Source: Pseudomonas sp. RC10 (GTDB lineage Bacteria > Pseudomonadota > Gammaproteobacteria > Pseudomonadales > Pseudomonadaceae). From it: a DNA stretch of 64,000 bases. Position numbers and translations under genes: made by a program. Location: assembly GCF_038397775.1 (NCBI RefSeq), contig NZ_CP151650.1, forward strand, positions 3,534,001-3,598,000. The letters run 5' to 3'. Below the pieces are notes generated by a model. It was not told where the DNA came from. It did no database searches and worked only from the letters and a program-made list of their open reading frames with translations. The stretch's first letter is position 1, and each line of letters starts with the position of its first letter. Below are positions 1-9,014 of this stretch, piece by piece.

Positions 1-981
1 GTCCACGGCTTTCTTCAAGGCCTCTGCATCACCGGTGAGCCGCGCCTGATAAGCCCGTTCCAAGGCCTCGGCGGTCTTCAGCACAATGGCCCCGGCGCTG
101 TAGGCCGCCGCGCGCAGACTGCCCACCACTTGCAGGACCTGCGGGTCCTGGGCCACCCGCGACGCATTGCCGTTGCTGAAACTGCGGGTGCGCTTGGCCA
201 CGGCAGCCGCCACTTCGCCGCTGAGGGCACGACCGATCCCGGCAAGGTTGGCCAGGTGCACGATCTGATACAGCGCCGGGGAATACTGGAACTTGTCATC
301 GACGCTGACGATGTTCCGCGTGTCCACCGCCACGCCGCGCAGATGCGTGGTGCCGCTGGCGGTGAGGCGCTGGCCGAAGCCGTTCCAGTCGTCCACCACC
401 TCCACGCCTTCCGCGTCACGGCGCACAGTCACAAACACGCGTTTGTCGTCGTGATCGCTGACCGCCACGTCGATCCATTCGCTGTACAGGCAGCCTGTGG
501 TGTAGAACTTGTTGCCGTCGATGCGCCACTGCTCGCCGTCCAGATACAGCCGCGAATGCAGGTGCGATTGCGGCGTGTCGCCGACTTCGCCGGTGGCCGG
601 GCCCACGGTTTCGCCGCGCACCAACCGCTCGAACCAGACTTTGCGCCGTTCTTCGTCACGGCTGTTCAGCAGGTTTTCCGTGAAGCCCAAATGCCCGCGC
701 AGGGCCTGCACCAGATTGGAGTCAGCTTCGCCCAGCTCGATCAGCAGGTTGGCCAGTTCGGGCAAAGTGACGCCCAGGCCGCCGTATTCTTTCGGCACCC
801 GCACGGCGGTGAAACCCGAGGCCTTGAGCAGTTGCAGCTCCTGGACCGGCAACCGGCGCTCCAGCTCGCGGCCGATCGCGCCTTCGCGCAGGTTGGCAAA
901 CAGCGGACGAAACCGCTCGGCCAGTTGTTCATAGCGAGCGGAAGGGCCTGCGCCCCAGGCTGCGTTGACTTGATGCGCCAT
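1..981 (-). CDS. SfnB/DszC-like acyl-CoA-dehydrogenase-fold oxidoreductase (3' end outside window)
   Basis: The minus-strand frame is open from the ATG at 981 to the window edge, giving 327 codons without a stop, so the C-terminus is missing. The protein starts MAHQVNAAWG and has the helical N-terminus and middle beta region of the acyl-CoA dehydrogenase fold, including a LRGVAVD stretch and an LANLAGIGRALSG segment typical of DszC/SfnB enzymes. Family members use reduced FMN and oxygen to attack organosulfur compounds, or assist sulfur-starvation growth. It lies 60 bp downstream of an FMN monooxygenase gene on the same strand and probably shares its sigma-54-type promoter near 2550-2566. The exact substrate cannot be read from sequence; SfnB is the best guess from context. 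Confidence 0.85.
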   Translation of the reverse strand, partial: MAHQVNAAWGAGPSARYEQLAERFRPLFANLREGAIGRELERRLPVQELQLLKASGFTAVRVPKEYGGLGVTLPELANLLIELGEADSNLVQALRGHLGFTENLLNSRDEERRKVWFERLVRGETVGPATGEVGDTPQSHLHSRLYLDGEQWRIDGNKFYTTGCLYSEWIDVAVSDHDDKRVFVTVRRDAEGVEVVDDWNGFGQRLTASGTTHLRGVAVDTRNIVSVDDKFQYSPALYQIVHLANLAGIGRALSGEVAAAVAKRTRSFSNGNASRVAQDPQVLQVVGSLRAAAYSAGAIVLKTAEALERAYQARLTGDAEALKKAVD

Positions 982-1041
982 GGTCAAACTCTCTGTACAA
1001 AAAATGAATCAGGAGGCGTCCGCCTCATGGTTTTCTGGAAA

Positions 1042-2415
1042 TCAGACGGCAATCGACGGCTCGCGAAGCAAGGTCGCCGGGTGCGCGGGGAAGGGCAGGC
1101 CCAGACGCTCGCGCAGCGTGTTGCCGGTCGGGCCGTCTTGCGGCACCAGCCCGCGACGTTTCAGTTCCGGCAGGATCAGCGCGATGAAATCGTCGAGCCC
1201 CTCGGGGTAGGTCGGCGGCAGGATGTTGAAGCCGTCGGCCCCGTAGCCTTCGAACCACGCCTGCAACTGGTCCACGACTTCTTCCGGCGACCCCACCAAC
1301 GTCCAGTGCCCCCGCGCACCGGCCAGACGCAGGTACAGCTCGCGGATGCTCAGGCCTTCGGCGGCCAGTTGCAGGATCAACTGCTGACGGCTCTTCGAAG
1401 CGTTGGTGGCGGGCAGGTCTTGAGGCAGCGGGCCATCCAGCGGCAGGTGGGACAGATCGACCCCACCCAGCAAGCCGGACAGCAGGCTCAGGCCGACCTC
1501 CGGGTGCACCAGATTTTGCAGGCGCTGATGCTTGGCATGGGCTTCGGCGGAAGTCGGCGCGGTGAAGATGGTCACCCCCGGCAGAATCTTGATGTGTTCG
1601 GGTTTGCGGCCCAGCACGGCAGCGCGGGATTTGATGTCGCTGTAGAACGCCTGTGCATCGGCCAGACTCTGGTGCGCGGCGAAAATCGCCTCGGCGGTGG
1701 CCGCGGCCAGATCACGTCCGTCTTCAGACGCCCCCGCCTGCACCAACACCGGTTTGCCTTGGGGGGAACGCAGCACGTTCAACGGCCCGCGCACGTGGAA
1801 ATGCTCGCCGTGGTGGTCGGCGCGGTGCAGCTTGGTGCGGTCCAGGAACACGCCTTTGTCCTTGTCCAGCAGCAGCGTGTCGTCTTCCCAGCTGTCCCAG
1901 AGTTTCTGCACCACTTCATGAAACTCCCGCGCCCGGCTGTAGCGGTCGGCGTGGGCAGGCTGCTGGCCCTCGGCGGTCTTGGCGAAGTTCTTCGCGGCGT
2001 CGGGGTCGCTGCTGGTGACCAGGTTCCAGCCGACGCGACCGCCGCTGATCTGGTCCAGCGAGGCGAACTGGCGCGCCAGGTTGAATGGCTCGCTGTAGCT
2101 GGTGCTGGCCGTCGCCACCAGACCGATGCGCGAGGTGACGACTGCCAGCGCGGACAGCAGCGTCAGCGGTTCGAAACTCAAGCTCGGCGCGATCACCCGG
2201 TCGAAGGTCGGCGCGTCGATACCGCGCACGGACACGCTGTCGGCGAGAAAGAGCGTGTCGAACCCGGCTGCTTCCGCCTTGCGTGCGAGGTCGCTGAAGT
2301 GGTCCAGACGGACGCCTGCGTCGGCCTGAGAGCCGGTGTCACGCCAGGCCGCGATGTGGTGCCCGGTGGCGCGCAGGAAGAGGCCGAGTTTCAGGGTGTC
2401 AGTGCGTGTGCTCAT
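1042..2415 (-). CDS. LLM-class FMN-dependent monooxygenase (NtaA/SnaA/DszA family)
   Basis: This 457-residue protein has the bacterial luciferase-like barrel of the nitrilotriacetate/DszA monooxygenases: an N-terminal LKLGLFLRATGHH strand, a GFDTLFLADS segment near residue 50, the SEPFNLARQFASLDQISGGR stretch, and GWNLVTS in the barrel centre. The length is normal for the family. These enzymes take FMNH2 from a separate reductase and oxidise sulfur- or nitrogen-bearing organics. It is the first gene of a minus-strand pair with the SfnB/DszC-like gene, and diverges from a sulfonate-type ABC importer at 3006, so desulfurisation of an imported organosulfur compound is the likely role. The actual substrate is unknown. 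Confidence 0.9.
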   Translation of the reverse strand: MSTRTDTLKLGLFLRATGHHIAAWRDTGSQADAGVRLDHFSDLARKAEAAGFDTLFLADSVSVRGIDAPTFDRVIAPSLSFEPLTLLSALAVVTSRIGLVATASTSYSEPFNLARQFASLDQISGGRVGWNLVTSSDPDAAKNFAKTAEGQQPAHADRYSRAREFHEVVQKLWDSWEDDTLLLDKDKGVFLDRTKLHRADHHGEHFHVRGPLNVLRSPQGKPVLVQAGASEDGRDLAAATAEAIFAAHQSLADAQAFYSDIKSRAAVLGRKPEHIKILPGVTIFTAPTSAEAHAKHQRLQNLVHPEVGLSLLSGLLGGVDLSHLPLDGPLPQDLPATNASKSRQQLILQLAAEGLSIRELYLRLAGARGHWTLVGSPEEVVDQLQAWFEGYGADGFNILPPTYPEGLDDFIALILPELKRRGLVPQDGPTGNTLRERLGLPFPAHPATLLREPSIAV

Positions 2416-2549
2416 GGGATGACTCCGTGCAATCGTGAGTGTTCAGCCAGCGTCCGTTAATGGCACGCGCCTGTTTATCTTGCAGGGAATAAAACAGGCA
2501 GGTGTTCGTGGGGTCATTCATTAAGCGGTGCGCAGTAGAGGTCATGAAG

Positions 2550-2566
2550 TTGCAAGGGCTGTGCCG
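2550..2566 (-). promoter_or_regulatory. Candidate sigma-54 -24/-12 promoter for the LLM monooxygenase/SfnB-like operon
   Basis: On the minus strand the sequence reads CGGCACAGCCCTTGCAA. This has the invariant GG, ten bases, then GC, and matches the TGGCAC-N5-TTGC consensus except for the first T. It points toward the monooxygenase start at 2415, about 135 bp away. Pseudomonas sfn genes are known to depend on sigma-54 and the activator SfnR, so the location makes sense. No enhancer-binding site was identified. Confidence 0.6.
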
Positions 2567-3005
2567 TAAACGGGCCGTTATTTAAAAGGCCAATACATCA
2601 GTATTTAACCAGGCTCGGTAAACACAGCTTCGAATTGATGTGTGTCAAGAGGAGGGTATCTGTTGTTTGACTGTTGCTGGATCAACACTTGTCTTGCGCG
2701 GTGTTATTCGCGTGCGCGCTGGCGGAAAGCCGCATCCCTTAGCAGGCAGCCTTAACGGCGACAGGGATTGCACAGGCCTCACCGTTGACCGGTCATTCCA
2801 TCGGAGTTGCGAACTAAGGCATTGCAGATAACAGCAGGCATAACTTTAGTTGAAAACGTTATAGCCAATATCCAAGTGACAATTGACGCTGAATCCATCG
2901 CCTCATTATTGTCGCTCCGGCCATAGCCTCTTATTTAAACAGTGCCTGCCGTTCATGAATAACGCGTGCCTGTCTCGAAGATTTAAATAACCAAGGACGC
3001 TCGTC
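2567..3005. other. Divergent intergenic region with no gene seen
   Basis: Apart from the sigma-54-like element just to its left, this stretch holds no supported coding region. The short open frames in it lack family features and good ribosome binding sites. It must contain the promoter of the binding-protein gene at 3006 and probably activator sites for both directions. AT-rich patches occur around 2835-2875 and 2925-2990, but I could not assign a specific promoter. Confidence 0.5.
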
Positions 3006-4034
3006 ATGGAAACGCTTAACAGCCGCAGGGCTTTTATCAAACAGGTGGCGTTATTGGGCACGGCGGCCGCCGCCGGGATGATCCTGCCAGGCTGCGGCAA
3101 GCCGGAAAAGACCGCCAACGCTGCGCCTGCCGTGATCAAGAACCGCTCGGACCAGGTGGTCAGCTTCAAATACCCGGACAACCCGTCGTTCGACCTGGTG
3201 TACCTCGCCGATTCATTGGGCTATTTCGAGGGCACTCGCACCCGGCCGAATTACATCGGCAAGATCGCCGCGCCGCAGATCATCCCGTTGGTTGGCACCG
3301 GTGAGATCGACTTCGGTTCGCGGATGGTGCCGTTGGTGATTTCGGCGATTGCCAGCGGCCTTGACCTCAAGGTGGTCGCGGCGGGCGGCAAGACCCTGCA
3401 GGAAGCGCCGCACATGAAGTATTTCGTGCGGGCCGATTCGGGGATTTACACGCCCAAGGACATGGAAGGCAAAACCGTGGGCTTCAACAGTTTCGGGGCC
3501 TGTGCCGAGTTCGTGACCAAGAAATACCTGCGTGAGCACGATGTGGACGTGGACAAAATCAACTGGGTGGTCGTACCCGACAACCAGGGCGAACAGACCG
3601 TGCTGACCCGTAACGTGGACATCGCAATCATTCACCCGCCAGCGTCCGGCGGCGCGGAACACAACCCCGAACTGCGCAAGTTGTGGAGCGACTACGACCT
3701 CGACAAAGGCCTTGGCGGCATGGCGCCGTACAGCGGCTACGGCAGATTCATCCGGGAAAACCCTGAGGCCACGCAGGATTTCGTCACCGCGATTGCGAAG
3801 GCCGCCAACTGGGTCAACGCCAACCCCGACGAGGCGCGCAAGATCGTTTCCCAACGCATCGGCACGCCGCTGGAGCTGGTGGAGCGCTACGCCTACGTCG
3901 ACGACCTGGTGGTGACCGAACCGCCCATTCAGTACTACATCGACATCCTCGAAAACGAGAAGAAGATCAAGCCCGGGACAGTGGCCGTGAAGGATGTGTA
4001 CACCAATGCGTTCAATGCGTTGGCGAAGGCGTGA
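3006..4034 (+). CDS. ABC transporter substrate-binding lipoprotein (SsuA/NMT1-like), Tat-type leader
   Basis: The 342-residue protein begins with SRRAFIKQ, a good twin-arginine motif, followed by a hydrophobic run and the lipobox LPGC with C30, so export by Tat and lipid anchoring are predicted. The rest is an NMT1/SsuA-type periplasmic binding fold: LVYLADSLGYFEG, a VGTGEIDFGSR segment, and GKTVGFNSFGACAEF. Such proteins deliver sulfonates, taurine, nitrate or pyrimidine precursors to an ABC importer. The ATPase at 4446 and permease at 5318 follow on the same strand, separated from this gene by 411 bp of REP repeats. Given the divergent flavin oxidoreductases, an organosulfur ligand is inferred, not shown. 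Confidence 0.9.
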   Translation: METLNSRRAFIKQVALLGTAAAAGMILPGCGKPEKTANAAPAVIKNRSDQVVSFKYPDNPSFDLVYLADSLGYFEGTRTRPNYIGKIAAPQIIPLVGTGEIDFGSRMVPLVISAIASGLDLKVVAAGGKTLQEAPHMKYFVRADSGIYTPKDMEGKTVGFNSFGACAEFVTKKYLREHDVDVDKINWVVVPDNQGEQTVLTRNVDIAIIHPPASGGAEHNPELRKLWSDYDLDKGLGGMAPYSGYGRFIRENPEATQDFVTAIAKAANWVNANPDEARKIVSQRIGTPLELVERYAYVDDLVVTEPPIQYYIDILENEKKIKPGTVAVKDVYTNAFNALAKA

Positions 4035-4082
4035 GCGCGGGTCGTCGGCATGGATTCCCCGGTCACGCAGCCGCTGCAAAAC

Positions 4083-4173
4083 CTGTAGGAGCGAATTCAT
4101 TCGCGAAAGGGCCGGTACAGCCAAGAAATCTTCATTGTCTGAACCCCCTTCGCGAATGAATTCGCTCCCACAG
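4083..4173. repeat. Paired REP element, GAATTCATTCGCGAA type
   Basis: A left arm reading GTAGGAGCGAATTCATTCGC is mirrored about 60 bp later by TTCGCGAATGAATTCGCTCC, forming a large hairpin. This is the common Pseudomonas REP/REPIN layout and recurs at 4298, 8719 and 51586 in this window. It sits between the binding protein and the ATPase of one transporter. Confidence 0.9.
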
Positions 4174-4215
4174 TGAAGAGGGCGTCGTGCTCAAGGTCTG
4201 CGACCGACACCGAAC

Positions 4216-4250
4216 CTGTGGGAGCAGCCGGAGGTTACGACGGCCGCGAA
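4216..4250. repeat. Single REP-like element, GCCGGAGGTTACGACGGC type
   Basis: The motif GTGGGAGCAGCCGGAGGTTA followed by CGACGGCCGCGAA belongs to a second repeat family found also near 10187-10421, 17837-18035 and 50260-50618. Here it lies alone between two elements of the other family. Confidence 0.75.
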
Positions 4251-4297
4251 AGCAGTGAGTCGGGCGATGCATGTGTGCCTGCCTTGACGCAAATTCC

Positions 4298-4386
4298 CTG
4301 TAGGAGCGAATTCATTCGCGAAAGATTTTTCAGGCGACGCCTCTTCAACGCCTGTCCTGGCTTTCGCGAATGAATTCGCTCCCACA
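4298..4386. repeat. Paired REP element, GAATTCATTCGCGAA type
   Basis: Inverted arms TGTAGGAGCGAATTCATTCG and CGCGAATGAATTCGCTCCCA flank a spacer of about 45 bp. It is the second copy in this intergenic gap and lies 60 bp before the ATPase start. Confidence 0.9.
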
Positions 4387-4445
4387 AAGAAACGGTGTTC
4401 ACCCAATGAAAGGGGTGGTCATTACAAAGGACAGAAGAGGCATCA

Positions 4446-5315
4446 GTGCACAAAATCTCCACAGTTAATCTGCACATGGAATACCAGGCGCAGGACGAAT
4501 CAGGCAAAACCGAGCGGGTCGAGGTGTTGAAGGACTTTGATCTTCAAGTGCGCGAAGGCGAGTTCCTGTCGATCCTCGGCCCGTCCGGCTGCGGCAAATC
4601 CACCTACCTCAATATCCTCGCCGGGCTCGCGCAGAAAACCGGCGGCACGCTGGAGATCGACGGAAAACCCTTGCAGGGCATCAACCGCAATCAGGGCGTG
4701 GTGTTTCAGGGCTATGCCTTGCTGCCGTGGCGTTCGGTGCTCGACAACATCGCCGTGGGGCTGGAAATCCGGGGCGTCGGCAAAACCGAGCGACGGGAAC
4801 GGGCACGCGAATACCTCGATCTCGTTGGCCTGACGGGCTTCGCCTCCCGCTACCCGCATGAGCTCTCGGGCGGCATGCGTCAACGCGTGGCCATCGCCCG
4901 CTCGCTGGTCTATGAACCTGACGTGCTGCTGATGGACGAGCCCTTCGCCGCCCTCGACGCACAAACCCGCGAAACGCTCCAGGACGAACTCCTGCGCATC
5001 TGGGACCTGCACAAAAAAACCATCGTGTTCATCACCCACAGCCTCGACGAAGCGATCTTCCTGTCCGACCGCGTGGCGGTCATGACCCCGCGCCCTGGGC
5101 GGATCAAGGAGATCATCGACATCGACCTGCCACGTCCCCGGTTGCCGCAACTGCGCAACAGCCATGCCTTCGTTCATCTGCGTCAGAGGGCGTGGGCGTC
5201 GTTGCGCGAAGGCATGGGCAATGCAGTTCCGGATGCGGCGGAGGTCGAAGAAGCAGCCCGTCATGAAAGCTGGCAGCAGGTCGCCCGGCTCGGCGGCTAT
5301 CGGGTGGGGGTCTGA
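4446..5315 (+). CDS. ABC transporter ATP-binding protein (SsuB/TauB/NrtD-like)
   Basis: The 289-residue ATPase carries Walker A GPSGCGKST at residues 45-53, a Q-loop in VVFQGYALLPW, the signature LSGGMRQR, Walker B VLLMDEPFAALD and the switch histidine in FITHSLDEA. It powers the importer with the permease at 5318, starting 3 bp after this gene stops. A GTG start at 4446 is chosen because GAAGAGG ends five bases before it; an ATG at 4476 would remove ten residues. The last roughly 45 residues extend beyond the core ATPase, as in sulfonate/nitrate family members. Confidence 0.92.
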   Translation: MHKISTVNLHMEYQAQDESGKTERVEVLKDFDLQVREGEFLSILGPSGCGKSTYLNILAGLAQKTGGTLEIDGKPLQGINRNQGVVFQGYALLPWRSVLDNIAVGLEIRGVGKTERRERAREYLDLVGLTGFASRYPHELSGGMRQRVAIARSLVYEPDVLLMDEPFAALDAQTRETLQDELLRIWDLHKKTIVFITHSLDEAIFLSDRVAVMTPRPGRIKEIIDIDLPRPRLPQLRNSHAFVHLRQRAWASLREGMGNAVPDAAEVEEAARHESWQQVARLGGYRVGV

Positions 5316-5317
5316 GC

Positions 5318-6109
5318 ATGAGTGCGTGGTCTCGCTGGTCCCGACACTCACGCCGCGCGGTGGACAGTTCCATCGGCATTCTGGCCTTTCTGGCGCTGTG
5401 GGAAGCCTTGCCGCGACTGGGCATCGTCAACCCCGGTTACCTGAGCCCGCCGTCGGCCGTGCTCGGCGCCATTGTCGACATGGCGGGCAATGGCGCGCTG
5501 CTCAAACACCTTCAGGCCAGCCTGATCCGGTCTCTGGCAGGCCTCGCGTTGGCCATCGTCACGGGCATTTCGCTGGGCCTGCTGATGGGCTGGTTCGCGC
5601 GGGTCGAACGTATCCTCGATCCGCTGTTGCAGTTCTTCCGGCAAACCTCGGCGTTGGCGCTGTTTCCCGTGTTCATCCTGTTTCTGGGCATCGGCGAACT
5701 GTCGAAAGTGGCGATCATCTTCTGGGCGTCGTTCTGGCCAATCCTGTTGAGCACCATCAGCGGGGTCAAACAGGTGGACAGCCTGCTGATCAACTCGGCG
5801 CTGTCGATGGGGGCCAACCGCCGTTTTCTGTTCCTGAAAATCGTCCTGCCCTCGGCGTCGCCGTCGATCTTTACCGGGGTGCGTTTGGCGGGGGCGTATT
5901 GCATCACCGCGCTGGTGGCGGCCGAGATGATCGGCGCCCATTCCGGGCTGGGGTTCCTGACGCTGAATTCGCAGGAGGTGTTCCAGATCCCGAGCATGTA
6001 CGCGGGGATTCTGCTGCTGGCGGTGGTGGGGTTGTTGTTGAACTTCCTGCTGGCGCTGCTGGAGCGTCGCTTCACCCGTTGGCGCCGTGGGTTGAAACAT
6101 GCCGGCTGA
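5318..6109 (+). CDS. ABC transporter permease (SsuC/TauC family)
   Basis: This 263-residue inner-membrane protein has about six predicted membrane segments and the BPD transporter domain, with the EAA-type loop in SALSMGANRRFLFLKIVLPSA near residue 165. It pairs with the ATPase immediately upstream, and its end overlaps the next gene by 11 bp, which argues for one transcript and coupled translation. Length and motif order are usual for sulfonate, taurine or nitrate permeases, and sequence alone does not separate these substrates. Confidence 0.92.
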   Translation: MSAWSRWSRHSRRAVDSSIGILAFLALWEALPRLGIVNPGYLSPPSAVLGAIVDMAGNGALLKHLQASLIRSLAGLALAIVTGISLGLLMGWFARVERILDPLLQFFRQTSALALFPVFILFLGIGELSKVAIIFWASFWPILLSTISGVKQVDSLLINSALSMGANRRFLFLKIVLPSASPSIFTGVRLAGAYCITALVAAEMIGAHSGLGFLTLNSQEVFQIPSMYAGILLLAVVGLLLNFLLALLERRFTRWRRGLKHAG

Positions 6110-6965
6110 CACCGGCGCAGCGTTCACCGGAGGCTGGATTCGCTGGAGCCTGGCCGGGTTGATCGGCGCGGCAGCGGTCTGTGCCATCTGGCTGCTGCCA
6201 ATGATCGATGGTGCCGAACAGGGCCCGGGCCCGGTATTGCTGCAAGCGCAGGCCCGGCAGGTGTTGCGTATCGGCGTGCGCAGCTACCCGCGACCGACTT
6301 ACAGCAACGAGGCGCTCATCGCCGAGCCCGATGAAATGGACAGCGAATTGGCCACCGCATTGGGCCGGTATCTTGGGGTGAGGGTCGCATTGACGGCGAT
6401 CCCATCACAGGACGTCGCCGGATTTCTGCGCAGGGGCGAAGTGGATGTCGTCATCGCGGGCAGCCTCGACATTCCGGGGCTGGAGCGGCAGCGGGCGGGA
6501 TTGAGCGACGTACCTTCGGCCTATGAGAAAGGCGCGCTGCTCAGCCTGCGCAACGCGCCGCAAACCTCAATCAAAGGTCAGACCGTGTGCGTGGCCAATG
6601 GCAGCCCATGGATTCATGCATTGCAGGCAAAGGGCGCGCAGGTTCAAACCTACGTATCCGGGATTCGGGCAGCCACAGCGTTCATGGCGGGCGACTGCCA
6701 GTTGCTGGCCGACGAACGCACGGTCCTCACCAGCCTCCTGCAAACCCCAGACTGGCGCTTCTATCGCATGCTGCCGCAAACCCTCGAAGCCAGCAGCGAT
6801 GCGCGGGTCTACCTGTCCCAACCTGACCCGAAAAGCCTGCGCCTGCTCCAAACGGGACTGCGCGAATGGCGGTCCGACGGCGGGCAGGCGAAGGCTTGGG
6901 ATGTGCACAGCAATGCGTTTCTGGTCGATAGCATGAAGATCAGCGATGGCTTGGTGTGTCACTGA
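6099..6965 (+). CDS. Membrane-anchored SBP_bac_3-like solute-binding protein
   Basis: The 288-residue protein has one hydrophobic segment at about residues 14-35 and then a type II periplasmic binding fold: VLRIGVRSYPRPTYS, MDSELATALGRYLGV and a RRGEVDVVIAG strand, as in amino-acid-binding proteins. It overlaps the permease gene by 11 bp. The transporter already has a binding protein of another family at 3006, so a second one from the polar-amino-acid class is unusual. It may broaden substrate range, act as a sensor, or be an accessory subunit. No lipobox cysteine follows the hydrophobic segment, so it is probably held by an uncleaved N-terminal anchor. Confidence 0.8.
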   Translation: MPADTGAAFTGGWIRWSLAGLIGAAAVCAIWLLPMIDGAEQGPGPVLLQAQARQVLRIGVRSYPRPTYSNEALIAEPDEMDSELATALGRYLGVRVALTAIPSQDVAGFLRRGEVDVVIAGSLDIPGLERQRAGLSDVPSAYEKGALLSLRNAPQTSIKGQTVCVANGSPWIHALQAKGAQVQTYVSGIRAATAFMAGDCQLLADERTVLTSLLQTPDWRFYRMLPQTLEASSDARVYLSQPDPKSLRLLQTGLREWRSDGGQAKAWDVHSNAFLVDSMKISDGLVCH

Positions 6966-6977
6966 TCCGTACGACCT

Positions 6978-7484
6978 TTATGCGCGCTTCGGCAACACCC
7001 AATCCTTGCGGATGAAATGGCAGGTATAGCCATTCGGGATGCGTTCCAGGTAATCCTGGTGCTCCGGTTCCGCTTCCCAGAAATCCCCGGCCGGGCTGAT
7101 TTCGGTCACGACTTTGCCAGGCCACAGGTCGGAGGCATCGACGTCTTTGACGGTGTCTTCGGCGATGTGCTTCTGCTCGTCGTTCAGGTAGAAAATCGCC
7201 GACCGGTAGCTCAGGCCGATGTCGTTGCCCTGGCGATTGGCCGTGGACGGGTCGTGGATCTGGAAGAAGAATTCGAGGATTTTCCGATAGCTGATCAGCG
7301 CCGGGTCGAAGACGATTTCAATGGCTTCGGCGTGGGTGCCGTGGTTGCGGTAGGTGGCGTTCGGCACATCGCCGCCGGAGTAGCCGACGCGGGTGGACAC
7401 GACGCCGGGGTAGCGGCGCAGCAGGTCCTGCATGCCCCAGAAGCAGCCGCCGGCGAGGAGGGCGGTTTCGGTTTGAGTGGTCAT
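6978..7484 (-). CDS. msrA: Peptide-methionine (S)-S-oxide reductase
   Basis: The 168-residue protein has the MsrA active site GGCFWG with C14, followed by [12 protein letters not shown] and the conserved [19 protein letters not shown] block. A cysteine near the C-terminus (GYTCHF) could resolve the catalytic cysteine for thioredoxin recycling. MsrA reduces the S-epimer of methionine sulfoxide in proteins. An upstream extension to 7640 is open, but the ATG at 7484 has AGGAAGGAT just before it and puts the active site at the normal N-terminal position. Confidence 0.95.
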   Translation of the reverse strand: MTTQTETALLAGGCFWGMQDLLRRYPGVVSTRVGYSGGDVPNATYRNHGTHAEAIEIVFDPALISYRKILEFFFQIHDPSTANRQGNDIGLSYRSAIFYLNDEQKHIAEDTVKDVDASDLWPGKVVTEISPAGDFWEAEPEHQDYLERIPNGYTCHFIRKDWVLPKRA

Positions 7485-7663
7485 GGTGCAATCCTTCCTG
7501 TATGCGTTGAACGCACAGATGTCAAAGTGTGTCCCAGTGTGCTCGCCTGTCGTCGACCGGTGCAAGGGGGGCGAAATAACCCGAACTCCCGACCCGCCCT
7601 CGACGTCTGCTGTGAGAGACACCCCCGTCAAAACCTTCATCAGGACCCTCTTCAGGACTTTCC

Positions 7664-8695
7664 GTGAACAAACCCCGCATCGGCTTCGCCTGCATGTACC
7701 GCCACCCGGAGCGCGAATTGTCGCTCAAGGAACTCAAGGCGTTGGAGGGCGGTTATAACCCGCGCACCACGACCTTGCGCTGGATGGACAGCGTCACCGT
7801 GCAAGAGGCGCAGGACAAGTTGCTGGACATCGTCGAGCACAACCTGGCAGCGCAAATTCGCCTGTTGGGCTACGTCGCGCAGTTGCCGGTGGAGCGGCGT
7901 ATGTTGAGGCTGAGCAGCGACCTGTTGCCGTTCTACAGCCACCCCAAGGTCGCGGCGTTTTATCAAACGTCCTCGGTCATGACCCGGCTGGCGAGTCTGT
8001 TTGCCGCCATTGGCGACACGGCGCGGCAGGCGGACATCCGGCTGTCGTTCCACCCCGGTCAATTCTGCGTGCTGGGGTCGGACCGTCCGGACGTGGTGGA
8101 GAACAGCCTTGCGGAATTCGAATACCACGCCGACATGATCCGCATGATGGGTTACGGCCGCCGTTTTCAGGACTTCAAATGCAATATTCACATCGCGGGG
8201 CGACTCGGTGCGGACGGGGTGCGCGCCGTCTGGCCACGTCTGTCTGAAGTGGCACGCCAGTGCATTACGTTCGAGAACGACGAGAAAACCTACGGCGTCG
8301 ATGACTGCCTGCAACTGGCGGACCTGGCGCCGGTGGTGCTGGACATTCACCACTGCTGGATTCACGAAAGCCGTTACATCGCCCCCGATGACCCCCGGGT
8401 CAGTCGCATCATCGACAGTTGGCGTGGCGTGCGGCCGGTCATGCATTACTCGCAGCCGCCCGAGAGCCTTCAGGCACTGGGCTTCACCGCTGAGCAGAAG
8501 CTGGAGATGGAGGCATTGCTTCAGGTGGTCAACAAACGTGACCTGTACCTGCACAGCGACCGCATGTGGAACGACTGGACCAACCGCTACGCGCTGCAAT
8601 TCCTCGATAGGTTCGACATCATGTTCGAAGCCAAGGACAAGAACCTGGCCACGGAAGCGTTCTATCGGCAGTTCATGGACCCCGAACAACCCTGA
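7664..8695 (+). CDS. uvsE: UV damage endonuclease UvsE/UvdE
   Basis: The 343-residue protein matches the UV damage endonuclease TIM barrel: an N-terminal [12 protein letters not shown] strand, [13 protein letters not shown] in the middle, [14 protein letters not shown], and [12 protein letters not shown], which supply metal-binding His and Glu residues. These enzymes nick DNA 5' of UV photoproducts and other distortions. Translation starts at a GTG with CAGGA seven bases upstream. It stands alone between divergent msrA and a REP pair, so it is probably a single-gene unit. Confidence 0.9.
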   Translation: MNKPRIGFACMYRHPERELSLKELKALEGGYNPRTTTLRWMDSVTVQEAQDKLLDIVEHNLAAQIRLLGYVAQLPVERRMLRLSSDLLPFYSHPKVAAFYQTSSVMTRLASLFAAIGDTARQADIRLSFHPGQFCVLGSDRPDVVENSLAEFEYHADMIRMMGYGRRFQDFKCNIHIAGRLGADGVRAVWPRLSEVARQCITFENDEKTYGVDDCLQLADLAPVVLDIHHCWIHESRYIAPDDPRVSRIIDSWRGVRPVMHYSQPPESLQALGFTAEQKLEMEALLQVVNKRDLYLHSDRMWNDWTNRYALQFLDRFDIMFEAKDKNLATEAFYRQFMDPEQP

Positions 8696-8718
8696 ATTCC
8701 AAAATGGGGGGCTGAATC

Positions 8719-8807
8719 CTGTGGAGCGAATTCATTCGCGAACGGTTTTTCGGGCGACGCATCACCATTGCCTGTTCCGGCTTTCGCGAATGAATTCGCT
8801 CCCACAG
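8719..8807. repeat. Paired REP element, GAATTCATTCGCGAA type
   Basis: Arms GAGCGAATTCATTCGCGAA and TTCGCGAATGAATTCGCTCC face each other 24 bp after the uvsE stop. The remaining 207 bp up to the diguanylate cyclase start contain no feature I can support. Confidence 0.9.
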
Positions 8808-9014
8808 TGAGAACAGCGCACATGGCGGAAATTGAGGGATGGCGGATCTTCGATGTCAGCACCGCGGCCTCTAAATGGCGCGTTGGGACGTTTTTTAGCT
8901 TGAGCGGTCGGTAAAAACATCAATTGTCGGCGCTTTCGACGCGTCCGTGTTGTGTGCGGTCATGGCCCGGTGCCACAATCGCGCCTGTGACCGCAGTATG
9001 GACAGGCCATTTCG

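Noticed and set aside
130..2460. A 776-codon plus-strand open frame
   Set aside because: It runs antisense to two well-supported flavin oxidoreductase genes, has low-complexity composition and no domain; it reflects GC-rich codon bias.
2460..2482. TGGCACGCGCC as a plus-strand sigma-54 site
   Set aside because: The GG-N10-GC spacing fails: the -12 GC does not fall in place, unlike the minus-strand element at 2550-2566.
4035..4445. Inverted repeats as a CRISPR array or transposon ends
   Set aside because: Repeats are unevenly spaced inverted pairs of REP type without spacers or transposase.
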